DNA of 10,977 nt from contig CAKPBB010000029.1 of assembly GCA_934140005.1 (NCBI GenBank), positions 1 through 10,977 of the forward strand. Reading direction: 5' to 3'. Shown here piece after piece: positions 7,940-10,977 of the stretch. Positions within the stretch are counted from its first letter, which is position 1, and each line of letters begins with the position of its first letter. The DNA comes from an uncultured Clostridia bacterium (GTDB lineage: Bacteria > Bacillota > Clostridia > TANB77 > CAG-508). Position numbers and translations under genes: made by a program. The notes below the pieces were generated by a model. That model saw only the letters and a list, made by a program, of their open reading frames with translations, was not told where the DNA came from and ran no database searches.

Positions 7940-7996
7940 AAAGCTCATAAATATAGTTACTTAAAATGTAAATAACTTATTTATGAGCTTTATTTT
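7940..7996. terminator. Bidirectional terminator between convergent tetR and dnaJ
   Basis: Fourteen perfect base pairs join 7940-7953 to 7978-7991 (AAAGCTCATAAATA and its complement). A further AGTTA/TAACT pairing lies inside (7955-7959 with 7973-7977). T-rich sequence follows on both strands, TTTATTTTA on plus and TTTTGTATATT on minus. The dnaJ stop codon is at 7995-7997, so the terminator almost touches the end of dnaJ. Confidence 0.8.
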
Positions 7997-9155
7997 ATCC
8001 AAAAATACCTTTTCTCTTTATTGGTGGTTGTTCATTCATAGTTTTAGCAAGTTCTACTAAAAGTTCTCTTTGTTCATGTGTTAATCTCTTTGGAACTTGT
8101 ACTGTAACAGTAAATACAAAATCACCTCTCCAATTTCCATTGATACTTTTAAATCCTCTATTTTTAATAGTAAATTTTGTGCCAGTTTGAGTACCTTCTG
8201 GAATCTTAAACTTTTCCTTTGTTCCATCAACCATAGGAACTTCTATTTCTGTACCTAAAGCAGCACCAGTAAATGTTATTGGAACTTCGCACAAAACATG
8301 TTCTGCTTTTCTTGAATAGATACTATGCTTCTTTACATGAACAACTATGTATAAATCACCTTTTGGTCCGCCATTTACACCTGGTTCGCCTTCACCCTTT
8401 AGTACAATTGTTTGACCTTCATCAATTCCTTCTGGAATTTTAACTTTAATTTTTACAGACTTTCTAACATATCCTTTTCCTCTGCAATCAGCACAAGGCT
8501 CTTTTATTACTTTTCCTGTTCCAGCACAATTTGGGCATACTTTTTGTGTAGCCATTTGTCCAAATGGTGTTGTAACAACTTGTTTTATTTTTCCTGTTCC
8601 ATTACATGTTGAGCACTTTTCTGCTGTTGTTCCCTTCTTAGCACCTGTTCCTGAACATGATGGACAAGTTTCATTTCTATTTAAGCTTATTTCTTTTTCA
8701 ACACCTAAATAAGACTCTTCAAAAGTAATATCTAAGCTAATCTTTAAGTCTGCACCTTTTCTTGGTCCATTACTACTTGTTCTACCTCTAGAAGAACCTC
8801 CAAAGAATGAAGAAAAGATATCTCCTAAATCTCCAAAGTCTCCGAAATCTGAAAAGCCACCAAATCCATCAAATCCTGAACCATAAGAATAATATCCTCC
8901 ACCTTGTGAGCCATTTCCAAATCCTTGTGGACCATCAAATCCAAATTGGTCATACATTTTTCTTTTTTGACTATCTGATAATACTTCATAAGCTTCATTT
9001 ACCTCTTTAAACTTAGCTTCTGCTTCTTCTTTATTATCTGGATTAGCATCTGGGTGGTATTTTTTTGCTAATTTTCTATATGCTTTTTTTAATTCTTCAT
9101 CAGTTGCATTCTTTTCTACACCTAAGACTTCGTAATAATCTCTTTTATTTGCCAT
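7995..9155 (-). CDS. dnaJ: Chaperone protein DnaJ (Hsp40, class I)
   Basis: This cytoplasmic co-chaperone of 386 residues binds unfolded proteins, delivers them to DnaK and stimulates DnaK's ATPase. All domains are present in order: the J domain (about 1-70) with the HPD motif at 34-36, a Gly/Phe-rich linker (about 72-120), the zinc-binding region and the C-terminal substrate-binding and dimerisation region (about 230-360). The zinc region has four CxxCxGxG repeats: CPSCSGTG (164-171), CSTCNGTG (181-188), CPNCAGTG (207-214) and CADCRGKG (221-228). Length is normal for the family and nothing appears broken. The ATG (9153-9155) has AAAGGA about 14 bases upstream, which is far, and a weaker GAAAG closer by; MANKRDYYEVLG is the expected family N-terminus. 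It follows dnaK, 195 bp away, in the same direction. Confidence 0.97.
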   Translation of the reverse strand: MANKRDYYEVLGVEKNATDEELKKAYRKLAKKYHPDANPDNKEEAEAKFKEVNEAYEVLSDSQKRKMYDQFGFDGPQGFGNGSQGGGYYSYGSGFDGFGGFSDFGDFGDLGDIFSSFFGGSSRGRTSSNGPRKGADLKISLDITFEESYLGVEKEISLNRNETCPSCSGTGAKKGTTAEKCSTCNGTGKIKQVVTTPFGQMATQKVCPNCAGTGKVIKEPCADCRGKGYVRKSVKIKVKIPEGIDEGQTIVLKGEGEPGVNGGPKGDLYIVVHVKKHSIYSRKAEHVLCEVPITFTGAALGTEIEVPMVDGTKEKFKIPEGTQTGTKFTIKNRGFKSINGNWRGDFVFTVTVQVPKRLTHEQRELLVELAKTMNEQPPIKRKGIFG

Positions 9156-9190
9156 CTATTCTTTCACATTCCTTTCAAAAGTGCCTTTAT

Positions 9191-9208
9191 TGCATAATAA
9201 TTTATGCA
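9191..9208 (-). other. Inverted repeat in the dnaJ leader
   Basis: TGCATAA (9191-9197) and TTATGCA (9202-9208) form a perfect 7-bp stem with a 4-base loop. It lies about 20 bases before the dnaJ Shine-Dalgarno. It could be an mRNA hairpin affecting translation or stability, or a binding site. It is not the CIRCE heat-shock operator (TTAGCACTC-N9-GAGTGCTAA). Confidence 0.35.
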
Positions 9209-9284
9209 GTCTTATAGAATTCATTATATTATAGTATTTTCCAATTCTTTATAATATAACTTAATTTATATAAACAAACAAAAT

Positions 9285-9328
9285 GTGGGATTATGTATAT
9301 AACTATTTCCCAGTTTGCATAAACCCAC
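9285..9328 (-). terminator. Terminator-like hairpin after dnaK
   Basis: An 11-base arm at 9285-9295 pairs with 9318-9328 with one mismatch (GTGGG and TTATG blocks). A smaller AACT/AGTT stem is nested inside. On the minus strand it is followed by ATTTTGTTTG, a modest T-run. It lies 23 bases after the dnaK stop, so it could terminate or attenuate transcription into dnaJ, or protect the dnaK 3' end. AT-rich sequence between it and dnaJ includes TATAAT-like boxes on the minus strand, but I could not find a convincing -35 partner. Confidence 0.55.
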
Positions 9329-9350
9329 TTTTTGTTCATATTATCCTATA

Positions 9351-10977
9351 TTATTTATTGTCATTGTTGTCGTCTTCTACTTTGTAATCTGCATCATATA
9401 CATTTCCATTTGCATCTGTCTTTGGTCCTTCTGTTCCAGCATTAGCTCCTGCTGCATTTGGGTTTGCACCATTAGCATTTGCTTGACTATATAATTTTTC
9501 AGATATTTCATAGAATACTTTTGTTAATTTGTCTGTTGCCTCTTTAATTGTTTCAACATTATTTGTTTCAAGAGCTTTTTTAGTATTTTCAATTTCTGTT
9601 TCTACTTTTGCTTTTTCTTCTCCACTAATTTTATCTCCTAAATCATCTAATGTTTTTTGACTGTTATATACTAAGCTTTCTGCATTATTTTTAACTTCAA
9701 TTTCTTCTTTTCTCTTTTTATCTTCTGAAGCATGAGCTTCTGCATCTTTAATAGCTGCATTTATATCATCTTCTGATAAGTTTGTACTAGCTGTAATTGT
9801 AACTTTTTGTTCATTTCCTGTTGCTTGGTCTTTTGCTGAAACGTGAACTATACCATTTGCATCAATATCAAATGTTACTTCGATTTGAGGAACTCCTCTT
9901 GGTGCTGCTGGAATTCCTGTTAATTGGAATCTACCTAATGTTTTATTGTAAGCAGCCATTTCTCTTTCACCTTGTAATACATGAACTTCAACTGATGTTT
10001 GACCATCTGCTGCAGTTGAGAATACTTGTGATTTCTTTGTAGGAATTGTTGTATTTCTTTCAATCAATTTTGTAAATACACCACCATAAGTTTCAATACC
10101 TAATGATAATGGAGTTACATCTAGTAATACTAAGTCTTTAACATCTCCAGATAATACACCACCTTGAATAGATGCACCAATTGCAACACATTCATCTGGG
10201 TTAATTCCTTTATCTGGTTCTTTACCAGTAATTTTCTTAACAGCTTCTTGTACACAAGGAACTCTTGTTGAACCACCAACTAATAAAACTTTGTGTAAAT
10301 CTGCAGCTGTAATTCCAGCATCTGATAAAGCTTTATTTACTGGCTCTACTGTTTGTTCAACTAAATCATGAATCAATTCTTCAAATTTAGCTCTTGTTAA
10401 TGTAACATCTAAATGTTTTGGTCCTGTGCTATCAGCTGTGATAAATGGTAAGTTAATTTGTGTTTGTTGCATTCCTGATAATTCGATTTTTGCTTTTTCA
10501 GCAGCTTCTTTTAATCTTTGCATTGCCATTTTATCTGTTGATAAATCAATTCCATTTGATTTTTTGAATTCAGATACTAAATAATTTATAATAGCATTAT
10601 CAAAATCATCTCCACCTAAGTGTGTATTACCACTTGTAGATAAAACTTCAAATACACCATCACCAATATCTAGAATTGAAACATCAAATGTTCCACCACC
10701 TAAATCGTAAATCATAATTTTTTGATCTTGTGCTTCTTTATCCATACCATAAGCAAGTGCTGCAGCTGTTGGTTCATTGATAATTCTTAAAACTTCAAGT
10801 CCTGCAATTCTACCAGCATCTTTTGTTGCTTGTCTTTGGCTATCATTAAAATAAGCTGGAACTGTAATAACAGCTTGTGATACTTTTGTTCCTAAATAAC
10901 TTTCTGCATCAGCTTTTAATTTTTGTAAAATCATTGCTGAAATTTCTTGTGGTGTAAATTCATCACCTTCTATTTTA
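9351..10977 (-). CDS. dnaK: Chaperone protein DnaK (Hsp70), N-terminus outside the window
   Basis: This is the ATP-dependent Hsp70 chaperone of the cytoplasm, which works with DnaJ and GrpE. The visible part is 541 residues. The frame runs open to the right edge, so roughly the first 80 residues, including the first phosphate-binding loop, are missing. Family signatures are clear in visible numbering: VPAYFNDSQRQATKDA (about 39-54), NEPTAAALAYG (about 67-77), phosphate-2 loop DLGGGTFDVS (about 91-100), VLLVGGSTRVP (about 230-240) and the interdomain linker DLVLLDVTPLSLG (about 281-293). The substrate-binding beta domain and helical lid follow. The C-terminus is a flexible Gly/Ala/Asn-rich tail (NANGANPNAAGANAG) and an acidic end. 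An internal ATG at 10934 is not the start, because conserved sequence (EGDEFTPQEISA) continues upstream of it in frame. Confidence 0.97.
   Translation of the reverse strand, partial: KIEGDEFTPQEISAMILQKLKADAESYLGTKVSQAVITVPAYFNDSQRQATKDAGRIAGLEVLRIINEPTAAALAYGMDKEAQDQKIMIYDLGGGTFDVSILDIGDGVFEVLSTSGNTHLGGDDFDNAIINYLVSEFKKSNGIDLSTDKMAMQRLKEAAEKAKIELSGMQQTQINLPFITADSTGPKHLDVTLTRAKFEELIHDLVEQTVEPVNKALSDAGITAADLHKVLLVGGSTRVPCVQEAVKKITGKEPDKGINPDECVAIGASIQGGVLSGDVKDLVLLDVTPLSLGIETYGGVFTKLIERNTTIPTKKSQVFSTAADGQTSVEVHVLQGEREMAAYNKTLGRFQLTGIPAAPRGVPQIEVTFDIDANGIVHVSAKDQATGNEQKVTITASTNLSEDDINAAIKDAEAHASEDKKRKEEIEVKNNAESLVYNSQKTLDDLGDKISGEEKAKVETEIENTKKALETNNVETIKEATDKLTKVFYEISEKLYSQANANGANPNAAGANAGTEGPKTDANGNVYDADYKVEDDNNDNK

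Noticed and set aside
9156..9350. CIRCE heat-shock operator between dnaK and dnaJ
   Set aside because: No TTAGCACTC/GAGTGCTAA inverted repeat is present; any such operator would be upstream of dnaK or hrcA, outside the window.

Overview
The window is strongly AT-rich and carries Gram-positive-type signals: AAGGAG-like ribosome binding sites, TTGACA/TATAAT-type promoters and hairpin-plus-T-run terminators. With a RecD2-type helicase and a clostridial-looking DnaK/DnaJ pair, this points to a low-GC Firmicute (Bacillota), most likely a member of Clostridia. The species cannot be told from the sequence. I see no insertion sequence, phage gene, tRNA, rRNA or CRISPR array.

Layout from left to right. 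Positions 1-298 hold a strong promoter that fires leftwards out of the window and the terminator of recD2. Positions 299-2522 (minus strand) are recD2, an SF1B DNA helicase gene. Its reading frame is broken by one extra base near position 500, and removing that base restores a normal 740-residue protein. Positions 2523-2790 hold the recD2 promoter, an isolated GC-rich hairpin and the terminator of the next operon.

Positions 2791-7185 and the facing gene at 7186-7872 form the most interesting unit. A 689-residue MMPL/RND-type membrane transporter gene is followed after 23 bp by a gene for a 699-residue exported protein built largely of xxxLxxG heptad repeats. Divergently transcribed from the pair is a TetR-family regulator gene. 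The intergenic region between them has three copies of a TGACTAWTAGTCA palindrome. Two of these contain the -35 boxes of the two opposing promoters, and the third lies just after the predicted start of the transporter transcript. The simplest reading is a regulator that represses both itself and a two-gene transporter/exported-partner operon, relieved by an unknown ligand. The transported substrate is unknown.

Positions 7873-7994 hold a hairpin terminator shared by the convergent tetR and dnaJ genes. Positions 7995-9155 (minus) are dnaJ and 9351-10977 (minus) are dnaK, the latter cut by the window edge and so lacking its N-terminus. They are the usual chaperone pair in the usual order, but are separated by 195 bp that contains a terminator-like hairpin.
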